The notes: a model not told the origin generated them from the letters alone. A DNA stretch of 64,000 nt from an uncultured Sinobacteraceae bacterium (GCA_903822975.1 CAIJRD010000011.1:496001-560000); one strand, 5' to 3'. Counted from the first letter of the stretch, positions 45,443-54,789 are shown. A program made the numbers and translations.

Positions 45443-46386
45443 ACACCTCCACTTCGACGCCTGAACGCGTCAGTACGCCGGCAACGCGCTTCGTACTTGC
45501 CGCCGCGCAATATCCGGTGAGTGCGCCGCGCGACTGGCATGAGGTCGAACAACAATTGTCGCAGTGGTGCGCCGAAGCCGCCGCGCACGAGGCGAAGCTG
45601 CTGCTGTTTCCGGAATACGCCTCGATGTCGCTGGCCGCTCTGTTCGCAGCCGAGGTGCAAGCCGATTTGCACGCGCAGATTCACGCGATGCAGGCCTTAC
45701 GCGAGCGCTATGTCGATCTGCATCGCGCGCTCGCGCGGCAACACCATGCCTACATCGTCGCCGGCAGTTTCCCCTGGCAGCTTACAGACGGCAGCTTCCG
45801 CAATCGCGCCTGGCTCTGCGCACCCGATGGTCGCGCCGACTTTCAGGACAAGCGCGTGATGACGCGCTTCGAACGCGAGCAATGGCACATCGCCGGCGGC
45901 GACGCGCTGAAAGTGTTCGACACCGCGCTAGGCTGCCTCGCCATCGACATCTGCTACGACATCGAATTCCCACTGCTCGCGCGCGCGCAAGCCGAAGCCG
46001 GCGCCAAACTGATCCTGTCGCCCAGCTGCACCGACACACTCGGCGGCTACCACCGTGTACGCGTTGGCGCGCAGGCGCGCGCACTCGAAAACCAGTGCTA
46101 CACCGTGCAAGCCCCGCTGGTGGGCGAAGCGCCATGGTCGCCCGCCATCGACATCAACGTCGGCGCCGCCGGCGTATTCGGCCCACCCGATCGCGCGTTC
46201 CCGGACGACGGTGTGGTAGCACTTGGCACGCTGAATTCAGCGCAGTGGATTTATGCCGAAATCGACACCGCACGCGTGCACGCCGTGCGAACGCAAGGAC
46301 AAGTCTTCAATCACCGGCATTGGTCCGATCAATTCGATGGCGGCATTGCGACGGCATTGCCGATGATTGAGCGGGTTGTGCTGTAG
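45439..46386 (+). CDS. Carbon-nitrogen hydrolase (nitrilase superfamily)
   Basis: A 315-aa amidase-type enzyme with the catalytic triad Glu59 (LLFPEYAS), Lys138 (FQDKRVMTRFE) and Cys172 (AIDICYDIEFP). HYRVRVGAQARALEN-like text (YHRVRVGAQARALENQCYTV) follows as usual. It belongs to the branch linked to GNAT domains, with which it overlaps by 4 bp. Last gene of the ACP-KAS-NTF2-GNAT-nitrilase run. Which amide it cuts is unknown. Confidence 0.87.
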   Translation: MNTSTSTPERVSTPATRFVLAAAQYPVSAPRDWHEVEQQLSQWCAEAAAHEAKLLLFPEYASMSLAALFAAEVQADLHAQIHAMQALRERYVDLHRALARQHHAYIVAGSFPWQLTDGSFRNRAWLCAPDGRADFQDKRVMTRFEREQWHIAGGDALKVFDTALGCLAIDICYDIEFPLLARAQAEAGAKLILSPSCTDTLGGYHRVRVGAQARALENQCYTVQAPLVGEAPWSPAIDINVGAAGVFGPPDRAFPDDGVVALGTLNSAQWIYAEIDTARVHAVRTQGQVFNHRHWSDQFDGGIATALPMIERVVL

Positions 46387-46474
46387 CTGAAAGCAAGGCG
46401 TCGCGTTGCGCGTTGCTGCGTCACATCCCTGCGTGAGACTCCGCGCTCGATCACTCCTTAACGATTACCGTCGC

Positions 46475-46494
46475 CGAGGGTGACCTTACCCTCG
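46475..46494. other. Short inverted repeat after the nitrilase gene
   Basis: A 7-bp perfect stem (cgagggt / accctcg) with loop gacctt. No T-run follows on either strand, so terminator function is doubtful. The remaining bases between 46387 and 46524 show nothing. Confidence 0.5.
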
Positions 46495-46524
46495 CTCAGG
46501 CAACAGATTCGGCCGGCGCTCGCT

Positions 46525-46908
46525 TCAGCGATTGATTGGACGCGACGCAGCCTCTAGCGTCGCGTCGTATTCCTCTCCACTCGGGCGCCGAAGCTTGAGG
46601 CGCAACGACTGACCTGGCGCTTTTTTGAGGAGAGGTTCAAGCTCCCTCGCCTACGCGCCGATCACTGCGTGATCATCGACATCCAAGATCTGATCGTTCG
46701 CCACAAGCCCTGCCCGCGCCGCCGGCGAGCCCGCGGAAACCGAATCCACCGTGGCCGACTTCAAAGTGGGATTCAGGAAAAAGCCCTCGGCTTCAACCTT
46801 AACCGCGAATCCCAGATAGCCTGAATCGTCTGCTGCAGCCACGGCGGCGGATACCAGAAGGAGGCAAAGTGATGCGAAGATTTTGGTTGTTCGGATTGTG
46901 GTCAACAT
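46525..46908 (-). pseudogene. Exported PDZ-domain protein interrupted by one in-frame amber codon
   Basis: The first 85 codons give a signal peptide (IFASLCLLLVSAAVAAADDS) and the start of a PDZ domain (SVSAGSPAARAGLVANDQIL, then DVDDHAVIGA). A TAG codon at 46653-46651 follows. In the same frame, with no shift, another 41 sense codons continue the PDZ fold exactly where it should (ARELEPLLKKAPGQSLRLKL, then RRPSGEEYDATLE) and stop at TGA 46527-46525. So a single nonsense change, for example CAG or AAG to TAG, splits an otherwise intact gene of about 127 codons. It may be a recent pseudogene, a sequencing error, or a read-through gene. Confidence 0.8.
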
Positions 46909-47019
46909 TCGAGCTAAGCAGCGGATTCAGCGCCGAGCAACACCAGACATGTCGAGCCAAAGTGCGAATATCCAGACCATCCGCTTGAGCGAGCTGTTTG
47001 CAGTCTCTTGCCTATCGGT

Positions 47020-47409
47020 TCAATGATAAGGAGTCTGAGTGAATGCTGACAGCCCTGCAAAGGCTCCAACGCTGAAGGACACGACGCTAATAACGGCTAT
47101 GCAAAGAGTTACGCACAACCATAATCGGTGCGACCAACCTGTATAGCTCGCCCCGTGGACGCTTTCGTTATACAAGGACAACTGCGTTAGATATGACGTT
47201 ACAAACGTTGAGGTGGCAGCAATCAAGCCAACAACAAACCACACCAATGAGCACTTCGAAACTACAGCGAACTCTGGATGCTGCCCCAAGTAGGCCAACA
47301 AAGCCACGACTGCTCCACCGTTGAGCCACTGAAGGGCTTTAAGGGCTTCTGTGGATATGGAGATAAGAGACTTATACGTCTCGATCGCATGATCTTCGTT
47401 AAAGCTCAT
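47020..47409 (-). CDS. Three-TM hypothetical protein coupled to the nuclease-fold gene
   Basis: A 129-aa protein with three membrane helices (LNGGAVVALLAYLG; LVWFVVGLIAATSTFVTSYL; LCVTLCIAVISVVSFSVGAF) after a short soluble start (MSFNEDHAIETYKSLISIST). I do not recognise the family. Its ATG overlaps the stop of the PD-(D/E)XK gene by 4 bp, so the two are made together. Base composition is lower in GC than flanking core genes, suggesting acquisition. Confidence 0.7.
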   Translation of the reverse strand: MSFNEDHAIETYKSLISISTEALKALQWLNGGAVVALLAYLGQHPEFAVVSKCSLVWFVVGLIAATSTFVTSYLTQLSLYNESVHGASYTGWSHRLWLCVTLCIAVISVVSFSVGAFAGLSAFTQTPYH

Positions 47410-47993
47410 ATTTTCTTCGACGACAACGTTCGATATGAGAGGACCGAGCTGGCGTCTCGGGACCGGTCGGCTGGTAGTAAATGATATGTGTCTTCGCCGG
47501 GCGACAGGTATTCATTGAGGCGATCAGCACTAAAGCACCAACTCGCTGGAATGGTATCTTTCGAGCCGCCCGCCAGGCCGCTGGCCCAAGTATAGTTTTC
47601 TCTTAGCGACGTATAGCCGTGACCACCACGGCTCTTCTTCATATACCTGGCGGCCTCTTGGGGGCTTGCAAGATAAATGCGCGGCATCTCACTTAGCTGC
47701 ACCCTCTTGAATTGTACGAAGCAATATATGACCTCTGGGTCATCGTGCTTGACAAGCCACGCGTCGATGGCTTCGTGGTAGGTGCGGTCTGAGTTCTTGT
47801 AACTCGCGACCAAACCCCAGCCGCCATCTTTGCTTCCCTTGACGGAGACTTTCCTGTGACTGCCGCCTCGGGTGATCATGAGGTCATAGCCCGGCTGATT
47901 AGCGCCGTATTGAACTAGGACATCGCAACCGGCTTGCGCAAAGACGGCCGCCGCGAAGGCTTCAGCAGCAATTCCGACGTGATATTGACGCAT
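47406..47993 (-). CDS. PD-(D/E)XK nuclease-fold protein
   Basis: A 195-aa protein. Its first 55 residues carry the pattern of the PD-(D/E)XK fold: Glu11 in GIAAEAFAAAVFAQAG, Asp37 in QPGYDLMIT, and Lys52 in RKVSVKGSK, where Ser50 replaces the usual acidic or Gln residue of the second half-motif. The remainder has YHEAIDAWLVKHDDPEVIYC and PRIYLASPQEAARYMKK, seen in small restriction-like or intron-associated nucleases. It is followed by an overlapping 3-TM gene. Cleavage activity is inferred, not shown; a restriction or defence role is possible. Confidence 0.65.
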   Translation of the reverse strand: MRQYHVGIAAEAFAAAVFAQAGCDVLVQYGANQPGYDLMITRGGSHRKVSVKGSKDGGWGLVASYKNSDRTYHEAIDAWLVKHDDPEVIYCFVQFKRVQLSEMPRIYLASPQEAARYMKKSRGGHGYTSLRENYTWASGLAGGSKDTIPASWCFSADRLNEYLSPGEDTYHLLPADRSRDASSVLSYRTLSSKKI

Positions 47994-48069
47994 AGCGCCT
48001 AGCTTGAGCCGCGACCCTGCCGCAGTGAAGCGCAGGCAGGGACTTTAGTCTTGAAGCGGGAGTTATGTT

Positions 48070-48435
48070 TCACCCCGGAATCTCGCCCGTGGCAAGAAGA
48101 TGATGGAACTGCTGCTCCGTTAGTAATTGAACTCCCTGTGCCAGAGCTTGTTCCATTTTCTTTGGTCCGGGCGTTCCTCCCGCACAAAGATAGTCAAGCT
48201 CTTTTGTGACCTTGGCGACCACCTTGAAGCCGCGTTGGCTTGCAACGGCGGTGTACTCCGCCTTCTTGGAATCTCCGACGCCAGTGAAGCAAATCTGGAG
48301 CCTCTTGTCTTTGGCCTTCTTTTGCCTAAGCGAATAGATAATGGCCCAAGCTTCCGTGTTAGATAGCTTTGAGATGCTCTCTTGGTTCATGTCCGTTTTG
48401 GCGCCAAGGATCATCGTCGCTTTTTGATCAGGCAT
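48070..48435 (-). CDS. Stand-alone BRCT-domain protein
   Basis: A 121-aa protein. Residues about 45-117 form a BRCT domain of the NAD-ligase type: LQICFTGVGDSKKAEYTAVA, GFKVVAKVTKELDYLCAG, GPKKMEQALAQGVQLLTEQQ and FHHLL. The preceding 40 residues are helical (LSNTEAWAIIYSLRQKKAKD). It has no ligase, polymerase or nuclease domain. A gggag site lies 7 bases before the ATG. Such orphan BRCT proteins often occur on mobile DNA. Confidence 0.8.
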   Translation of the reverse strand: MPDQKATMILGAKTDMNQESISKLSNTEAWAIIYSLRQKKAKDKRLQICFTGVGDSKKAEYTAVASQRGFKVVAKVTKELDYLCAGGTPGPKKMEQALAQGVQLLTEQQFHHLLATGEIPG

Positions 48436-48463
48436 TACCGTCTCCCAAAAACATAACGCTAGG

Positions 48464-49000
48464 CTAACGCATGGACCCGCCGGAGGCGGATTCGTCGGCT
48501 TGAACCGTTGGTTGGGCCACTGTACCCCTGCCCAGGGAGTTCTGAATCATGAGATTTAACAAGGCATCATCTATGCGGCTATTGGGCGAAATATAGATGC
48601 CGAGCTTGTCAGCGGCGCTTTGCAGATGCTTGATAATGTGTGGCAGCGGATCTGGGTTTGTAGACTGGACCCAGTTTCCTACTGCCACAAGATCTTGAGC
48701 AGCTTCGTAAACAGTTGCCTTGCTAGGCAGGAAGAAGACGCACCCCCAAACTCCGTAGCACGGAACCAGCATAACTGCTGCGTGTAATGTGCCGGATAGA
48801 GCAAGCAGCCGCTCTCTTACAAGACGTTTCTGATCCTCTGTGAGTGCGCTCGCGTTGTATGTGAATGGCGCATTCACAAGCAATGCACTCGACACATCAG
48901 AAAACGAGCGCTTTAGCGCATGCACGGGCTCAACCACGAGCTTTAATGCAATCTGCCCCAGAACAAATACTAGAACGCCACCGAGTATTGTCGTGATCAT
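48464..49000 (-). CDS. Hypothetical protein with N-terminal membrane anchor
   Basis: A 178-aa protein starting MITTILGGVLVFVLGQIALK, one membrane helix, followed by a helical soluble part (SALTEDQKRLVRERLLALSG) and a second short hydrophobic stretch (VMLVPCYGVWGCVFFL). Family not recognised. The ATG at 49000 starts cleanly at the anchor; longer frames exist to 49126. It is 28 bp before the BRCT gene and could share its transcript. Low-GC composition like the rest of the island. Confidence 0.6.
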   Translation of the reverse strand: MITTILGGVLVFVLGQIALKLVVEPVHALKRSFSDVSSALLVNAPFTYNASALTEDQKRLVRERLLALSGTLHAAVMLVPCYGVWGCVFFLPSKATVYEAAQDLVAVGNWVQSTNPDPLPHIIKHLQSAADKLGIYISPNSRIDDALLNLMIQNSLGRGTVAQPTVQADESASGGSMR

Positions 49001-49071
49001 GCTAGTTCCAGGCCCAACCGTAATTAGTGTGCACATCCGCACGATAACCCAGTCCACCTGACGAATAAAAA

Positions 49072-49518
49072 CTACAAACGCAAACTCAACAGCACCACAC
49101 CCGCCGCTACCAGCACGATTCCGCACCAGTCTTTAAGCGCCGGACGTTCGCCGAGGAAGGCTACGGCGAATACGGCGACGAGCACGACGCTGAGTTTGTC
49201 GACCGGTGCGACTTTGGCGGCGTCGCCGATTTGCAGGGCGCGGAAGTAGCAGACCCAGGAGGCACCCGTGGCGAGTGCGGAGAGCACGAGGAACAGCCAG
49301 GTCTTGCCGGGCAGTGCGCGGGGATCGCTCCACTTGCCGGCCCAGGCGACGAAGCCGGCGAGCACTAAGAGAATTACGCCGGTGCGAATGAGTGTGGCGA
49401 AATCGGAGTCGACTCCGCGCAGGCCGAGCTTGGCAAAGATTGCGGTAAGCGAGGCGAACAGCGCTGACAGCAGCGCCCACAGCAGCCAAGGCGGCAGCGC
49501 GGCGCCGGTCATCGGCAT
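49072..49518 (-). CDS. EamA family half-size transporter
   Basis: A 148-aa membrane protein with one EamA (DMT) domain of five helices: LLWALLSALFASLTAIFAKL, DFATLIRTGVILLVLAGFVA, TGASWVCYFRALQIGDAAKV, PVDKLSVVLVAVFAVAFLGE and DWCGIVLVAAGVVLLSL. Full DMT exporters have ten helices, so this one should dimerise. It is 30 bp after serS on the same strand. ATG at 49512 is an alternative start. Confidence 0.87.
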   Translation of the reverse strand: MPMTGAALPPWLLWALLSALFASLTAIFAKLGLRGVDSDFATLIRTGVILLVLAGFVAWAGKWSDPRALPGKTWLFLVLSALATGASWVCYFRALQIGDAAKVAPVDKLSVVLVAVFAVAFLGERPALKDWCGIVLVAAGVVLLSLRL

Positions 49519-49548
49519 GCCGCGTGCGCCGCGCGCTGGCGCGCGGGC

Positions 49549-50976
<1,428 letters not shown>

Positions 50977-51142
50977 TCAAACGCGGTTGCGGCGAATGCA
51001 GGGCCGATGCGCCGCCGCCGTGGCTCACGTAGCCGACGCCGACAGCGCTGCAAGCTTCGGGACTGCGCCCTGGACGCGGCGTGGATCGGGCGATCGGTCG
51101 ATCCGGCAATCAGCCGATCCGGCAATCAGTTGATGCGATAAC

Positions 51143-51535
51143 TCAGGCGGCAGCCGACGTGTGCGTCAGCAGGTAACCCAGCGCGCAGGCACCGACGCTG
51201 ACGACGACGTTGAGCACGACATTCGCCAGCGCGGTCATCATCTGGCCATCGCGCCACAGCAGCACCGTCTCGATCGAGAACGCCGAGAACGTTGTGAAGC
51301 CGCCGAGGAAGCCGGTGGTGAGCGCCAGCCGGATCACTTCCGGAAAGGTCTCGCGCGACTGCACGTGGCCCATCACCGCGCCCATGGCAAAGCCGCCGAC
51401 AACATTGACGAACAGCGTGGCCAGCGGAAAACCGAACGGCAGCGACTTGAACAGCAACACCGCGCCGAAGCGCGCACCGCAGCCAACCGCGCCGCTCAAG
51501 GTGACTGCCAGCCAGAGATAGAGATTGCCGCTCAT
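51143..51535 (-). CDS. crcB: Fluoride ion channel FluC/CrcB
   Basis: A 130-aa dual-topology channel that exports toxic fluoride. Four helices are visible with the signature elements GAVGCGARFGAVLL, TLFVNVVGGFAMGAVMG and the Na+/F- site region GFLGGFTTFSAFSIETVLL. AGGAG lies 6 bases before the ATG at 51535. A fluoride riboswitch in its leader gives the likely control: expression rises when fluoride binds the RNA. Confidence 0.96.
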   Translation of the reverse strand: MSGNLYLWLAVTLSGAVGCGARFGAVLLFKSLPFGFPLATLFVNVVGGFAMGAVMGHVQSRETFPEVIRLALTTGFLGGFTTFSAFSIETVLLWRDGQMMTALANVVLNVVVSVGACALGYLLTHTSAAA

Positions 51536-51603
51536 CACGCGCTCCTGTGCGTTTCAAAAAAAGCTTGCCGGAGGGCGCCTGCGTGTGCGGCCATTGCACA
51601 ACG

Positions 51604-51633
51604 CCTACGCCACCCGCATGCGGGATCGGTAGG
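51604..51633 (-). promoter_or_regulatory. Candidate expression-platform hairpin of the fluoride riboswitch
   Basis: Read on the minus strand, cctac at the 3' edge of the aptamer can pair with gtagg 20 bases later, enclosing the perfect palindrome cccgcatgcggg. This would compete with the aptamer's last conserved block. A T7 run follows at 51562-51556. How it switches is inference. Confidence 0.5.
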
Positions 51634-51697
51634 CATCATCAGCTCACGGGGTCACGCGTGATCCTGCGAGCGGTTCGGCGAGGATGCCATCTCGCTG
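51628..51697 (-). promoter_or_regulatory. Fluoride riboswitch (crcB motif)
   Basis: On the minus strand, gcgag (51695-51691) pairs with ctcgc (51682-51678), enclosing at-ggcatc. That ggcatc (51688-51683) pairs perfectly with gatgcc (51637-51632), making the long-range helix of the aptamer. gctc (51671-51668) pairs with gagc (51645-51642). The conserved single-stranded blocks gaaccgc and gctgatgatgcctac match the published crcB motif almost base for base. The aptamer ends 93 bp before the crcB start codon, on the right strand. These checks were done by eye. Confidence 0.9.
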
Positions 51698-52120
51698 GCG
51701 AAGAGATTAGCGGCGCGGTGCGGTGTTACGCAAGCGCTGGCAGCGAGACACGCGCACCGGAGCGCGACGAAGTCCGCTTGCATACCGGCAGCATGCGACC
51801 GGGCTCGGGTGCCGTGCAGGCGGGATGCGTCGCCGACTGCCCGTTCGCGCAGAGACGGCGGCTCGCAAGTGTCGCGTCGGCCTGATTTCAGGTTGTTGCA
51901 ATTGGGAGTGACCGCACCCAGGTGTGACTGCGATTGAGCGCGAACGCAGGCGCGCTACCGCGTGACTCACAGAACGCATCGACATTGGAGAACTCTCGCG
52001 AAACGCGCCCCATGCGGGCAACGATCCCGCGTCGGCTTTCGGGATTCGATTGTTACCAAGCGTTCGATGTGCTCAAACCCAACGGCTCCATAGCCGCGTG
52101 TGCTTGAAACCACCGCGCAC

Positions 52121-53494
52121 TCAACCGTCCTTTTGTCCATTGCGATTGTTGGCTCGATTGGCAGCGCGCAACGCGGCGAGCTTTTCGCCGATCTTGCCTT
52201 CGAGGCCGCGCGTGGTTGGCGCATAGAACTGCTTGCCGACCAGTGCGTCGGGCAGGAACTGCTGACCGGCCGCATGGGCGGCGTCTTCGGCGTGGTCGTA
52301 GCGATAGCCTTCGCCGTAACCGAGGCCCTTCATCAGCTTGGTCGGCGCATTGCGCAGATGCATCGGCACTTCGAGCGAGCCATGCGCCTCCACCGCCGCG
52401 CGGGCCGCACCGAAGGCGGTATAGGCGGCATTGCTCTTGGCGGCGACGGCGACGTAAACCACCGCCTGCGCCAGCGCCAGATCACCTTCCGGACTGCCGA
52501 GGCGTTCGTAGGCATCCCAGGCTTCGAGCGAAATCTGCAGCGCGCGCGGATCGGCCAGGCCGATATCTTCCACCGCCATCCGCACCACGCGTCGCGCGAT
52601 ATAGCCGGCGTCGGCGCCGCCATCGAGCATGCGCGCAAACCAGTACAGCGCGGCATCCGGATCGCTGCCGCGCACCGACTTGTGCATCGCCGAGATCTGG
52701 TCGTAGAAGTTGTCGCCCTGCTTGTCGAAGCGGCGCAGGCCGCGACCGATCAGCTTCTGCAGCAGATCGTCATCAGCAGCGCCTGCGCTACCACGCGCTT
52801 CCGCACGCCACAGCTCGAACGCGGTCTCCAGCAGAATCAGCGCGCGCCGCGCATCGCCATCGGCGGATTCGGCAATGTGTGCGAGCCAGCCCTCCGGCAA
52901 GGCATCAGGTGCGGCGCCGAGGCCGCGTTGCGGTTCGCTCAGCGCCCGTTCGATCAGCGCGCGGATTGCGGCTTCGTCGAGCGCGCGCAGCACGAATACG
53001 CGCAGCCTCGACAACAGCGCACCGTTGAGTTCGAACGAAGGGTTTTCGGTGGTCGCGCCGATCAGCGTGAGCGTGCCGTCCTCCACGAACGGCAGCAGCG
53101 CATCCTGTTGGCTCTTGTTGAAGCGATGGATTTCGTCGATGAACAGGACCGTGCGGCGCGGCACCAACCCACTACGCTCGGCCTGTGCCTTCGCGGTGGC
53201 TTCGCGGATGTCCTTGACGCCGGCGAGCACCGCCGAAAGTGTGAGGAACTGCGCATCGCTGTACTGCGCGATCAAACGCGCCAACGTGGTCTTGCCAACA
53301 CCCGGCGGCCCCCACAGCACCATCGACGGAATGCGCCCGGCCTCCAGTGCCACGCGCAGCGGCGCGCCGGCAGCGAGCAGGTGCGGCTGGCCGACCACTT
53401 CGTCGAGCGTGCGCGGACGCATGCGTTCCGACAGCGGCTGGAATAGCGCGGTGCCGTCTGCCGAAGCGGCGTTGCGCGGTTCGCCTGAGGTCAT
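52121..53494 (-). CDS. rarA: Replication-associated recombination protein A (MgsA/WRNIP1 family)
   Basis: A 457-aa AAA+ ATPase acting at stalled replication forks. Walker A is LWGPPGVGKTTLARL, Walker B VLFIDEIHRFNKSQQDALLP, sensor 1 LIGATTENPSFELN. The C-terminal region has DALYWFARMLDGGADAGYIA-like text (AALYWFARMLDGGADAGYIA) and VPMHLRNAPTKLMKGLGYG. ATG at 53494 is preferred over a GTG at 53518. The lolA gene, its usual upstream neighbour, is 1.5 kb away, with two genes inserted. Confidence 0.95.
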   Translation of the reverse strand: MTSGEPRNAASADGTALFQPLSERMRPRTLDEVVGQPHLLAAGAPLRVALEAGRIPSMVLWGPPGVGKTTLARLIAQYSDAQFLTLSAVLAGVKDIREATAKAQAERSGLVPRRTVLFIDEIHRFNKSQQDALLPFVEDGTLTLIGATTENPSFELNGALLSRLRVFVLRALDEAAIRALIERALSEPQRGLGAAPDALPEGWLAHIAESADGDARRALILLETAFELWRAEARGSAGAADDDLLQKLIGRGLRRFDKQGDNFYDQISAMHKSVRGSDPDAALYWFARMLDGGADAGYIARRVVRMAVEDIGLADPRALQISLEAWDAYERLGSPEGDLALAQAVVYVAVAAKSNAAYTAFGAARAAVEAHGSLEVPMHLRNAPTKLMKGLGYGEGYRYDHAEDAAHAAGQQFLPDALVGKQFYAPTTRGLEGKIGEKLAALRAANRANNRNGQKDG

Positions 53495-53657
53495 CGCCAG
53501 ATCCACGCGACTCGGCACCCTGCAAAAACGGTCGCGCGCCGCATGCGCCGCGCAAGCCGCGAGATCGATGAATGCAGTGGAGTCGTCATGGAGGACAATG
53601 TTAAGCCTTGTTCGGCGATGTCATGCTTGCCGACGCCTTCCACCACACAGGCCCGCG

Positions 53658-54149
53658 ATGAAAACTCTGCTGATCGTCTGGCACAGCCACACCGGCGGTA
53701 GCGAGCAAATGGCGCGAGCCGCCGCGGATGCCGCCGCGCATGAGCCCGATGTGCGCGTACAGCTGAAGCACGCCAGCGAGGCAACGGCCGACGACGCGCG
53801 CGTCGCGGACGGCCTGCTGTTCGTCTCGCCTGAGAACCTCGCCGCGATGGCGGGCCTGATGAAAGACTTCTTCGACCGCACTTACTACGCGCTGCTGGAA
53901 CGCCTCAACGGGCGGCCTTATGCGGCGATGATCTGCGCCGGCTCCGACGGCAGCAATGCGCTGCGCCAGATCGAACGCATCGCTACAGGTCTACGACTGA
54001 AGCCGATCGCGCCGGGCCTGATCGTCTGTACGCAGGCGCAAACACCGCAGGCGATTCTCGCGCCGAAGCACATCGGGGATGCGGACCTGGCGCGCTGTGC
54101 GGAACTCGGTGCAGCGTTCGCCGCCGGACTGGCTGCAGGGCTTTTTTAG
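53658..54149 (+). CDS. Flavodoxin-like / NADPH-dependent FMN reductase-like protein
   Basis: A 163-aa flavodoxin-fold protein. The FMN phosphate loop is IVWHSHTGGSEQMARAA, the second loop VSPENLAAMAGLMKDFFDRT and the third MICAGSDGSNALRQIERI. It is probably an electron carrier or quinone/FMN reductase in the cytoplasm. Inserted between rarA and lolA on the opposite strand. Specific partner unknown. Confidence 0.82.
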   Translation: MKTLLIVWHSHTGGSEQMARAAADAAAHEPDVRVQLKHASEATADDARVADGLLFVSPENLAAMAGLMKDFFDRTYYALLERLNGRPYAAMICAGSDGSNALRQIERIATGLRLKPIAPGLIVCTQAQTPQAILAPKHIGDADLARCAELGAAFAAGLAAGLF

Positions 54150-54324
54150 AGCACGCGAATGACCCATCAGTTGGCCATCGACCGATTGTTGGACCGTTGA
54201 AAGTGAATTCAAAAAACGCACAAGCTCTGCGTTCATCTGCAGCCGATGGCCGTCGTTTGCATTGCAGCGTTGAACGCCAGCGTCAGGGTCATCCTGCCTA
54301 AAGCTGTGAACCGTTCGCTTCGCG

Positions 54325-54789
54325 CTACGAAATTCGTGAAGCCCGGGATGTAATCCAATGACCACGCCGATATAAGAAGTACAACGCCATTGACCAATCG
54401 TAGGTCGCGCAAAATGCGCCGTAGGCGAGTGGGATTTGAGTCGAGGGCCTGCCTCTGAACACGTCCAATCCGGCATGCGCGTGAATCTCGTGTAGAGCGT
54501 CCCACGCGCCATGAAGTAAATACCCGGCGACCAGCACCATGGGCAATCTAGTGCCCAGGCCGCCCATCAGAGCAAATCCGAGTACTGCTGCCATTTCGAG
54601 ATTCCAGGCCGCCTCATCACCGAAATAGCTTGTGAAGACCAGATAAAACGCCGCGATCAAGATCAGAAACGCGCCATATAAAGTTGATTCAAAACGCGCG
54701 GGGACAAACCTATACGTCAGGTACATCGAGCCCAGCGCCGCCAACAGGCCGATGCTCGCATACAAGCTCAAGATGATCATCAACGCCAT
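54325..54789 (-). CDS. DUF6010-like five-TM membrane protein
   Basis: A 154-aa protein with about five helices (IILSLYASIGLLAALGSMYL; GAFLILIAAFYLVFTSYFG; AAVLGFALMGGLGTRLPMVL; AYGAFCATYDWSMALYFLY) and the motif GYLLHGAWDALHEIHAHAG, in which a His-Trp-Asp-His-Glu pattern faces the membrane edge. I match this to DUF6010 from memory. aggggg before the ATG supports the start. Lower GC than neighbours and interruption of rarA-lolA suggest acquisition. The flanking gaps 54150-54324 and 54790-55017 show no genes. Confidence 0.6.
   Translation of the reverse strand: MALMIILSLYASIGLLAALGSMYLTYRFVPARFESTLYGAFLILIAAFYLVFTSYFGDEAAWNLEMAAVLGFALMGGLGTRLPMVLVAGYLLHGAWDALHEIHAHAGLDVFRGRPSTQIPLAYGAFCATYDWSMALYFLYRRGHWITSRASRIS

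Larger units (their letters stand above)
51536..52120. other. Long crcB leader and gap downstream of rarA
   Basis: The crcB-proximal part (to about 51700) holds the riboswitch and its downstream hairpins. No gene or further motif is recognised from 51700 to 52120. Confidence 0.6.

Noticed and set aside
46586..46627. Hairpin plus T6 run that looks like a terminator for the nitrilase gene
   Set aside because: The run encodes Lys-Lys in the continuing PDZ frame on the other strand, and the stem is weak.
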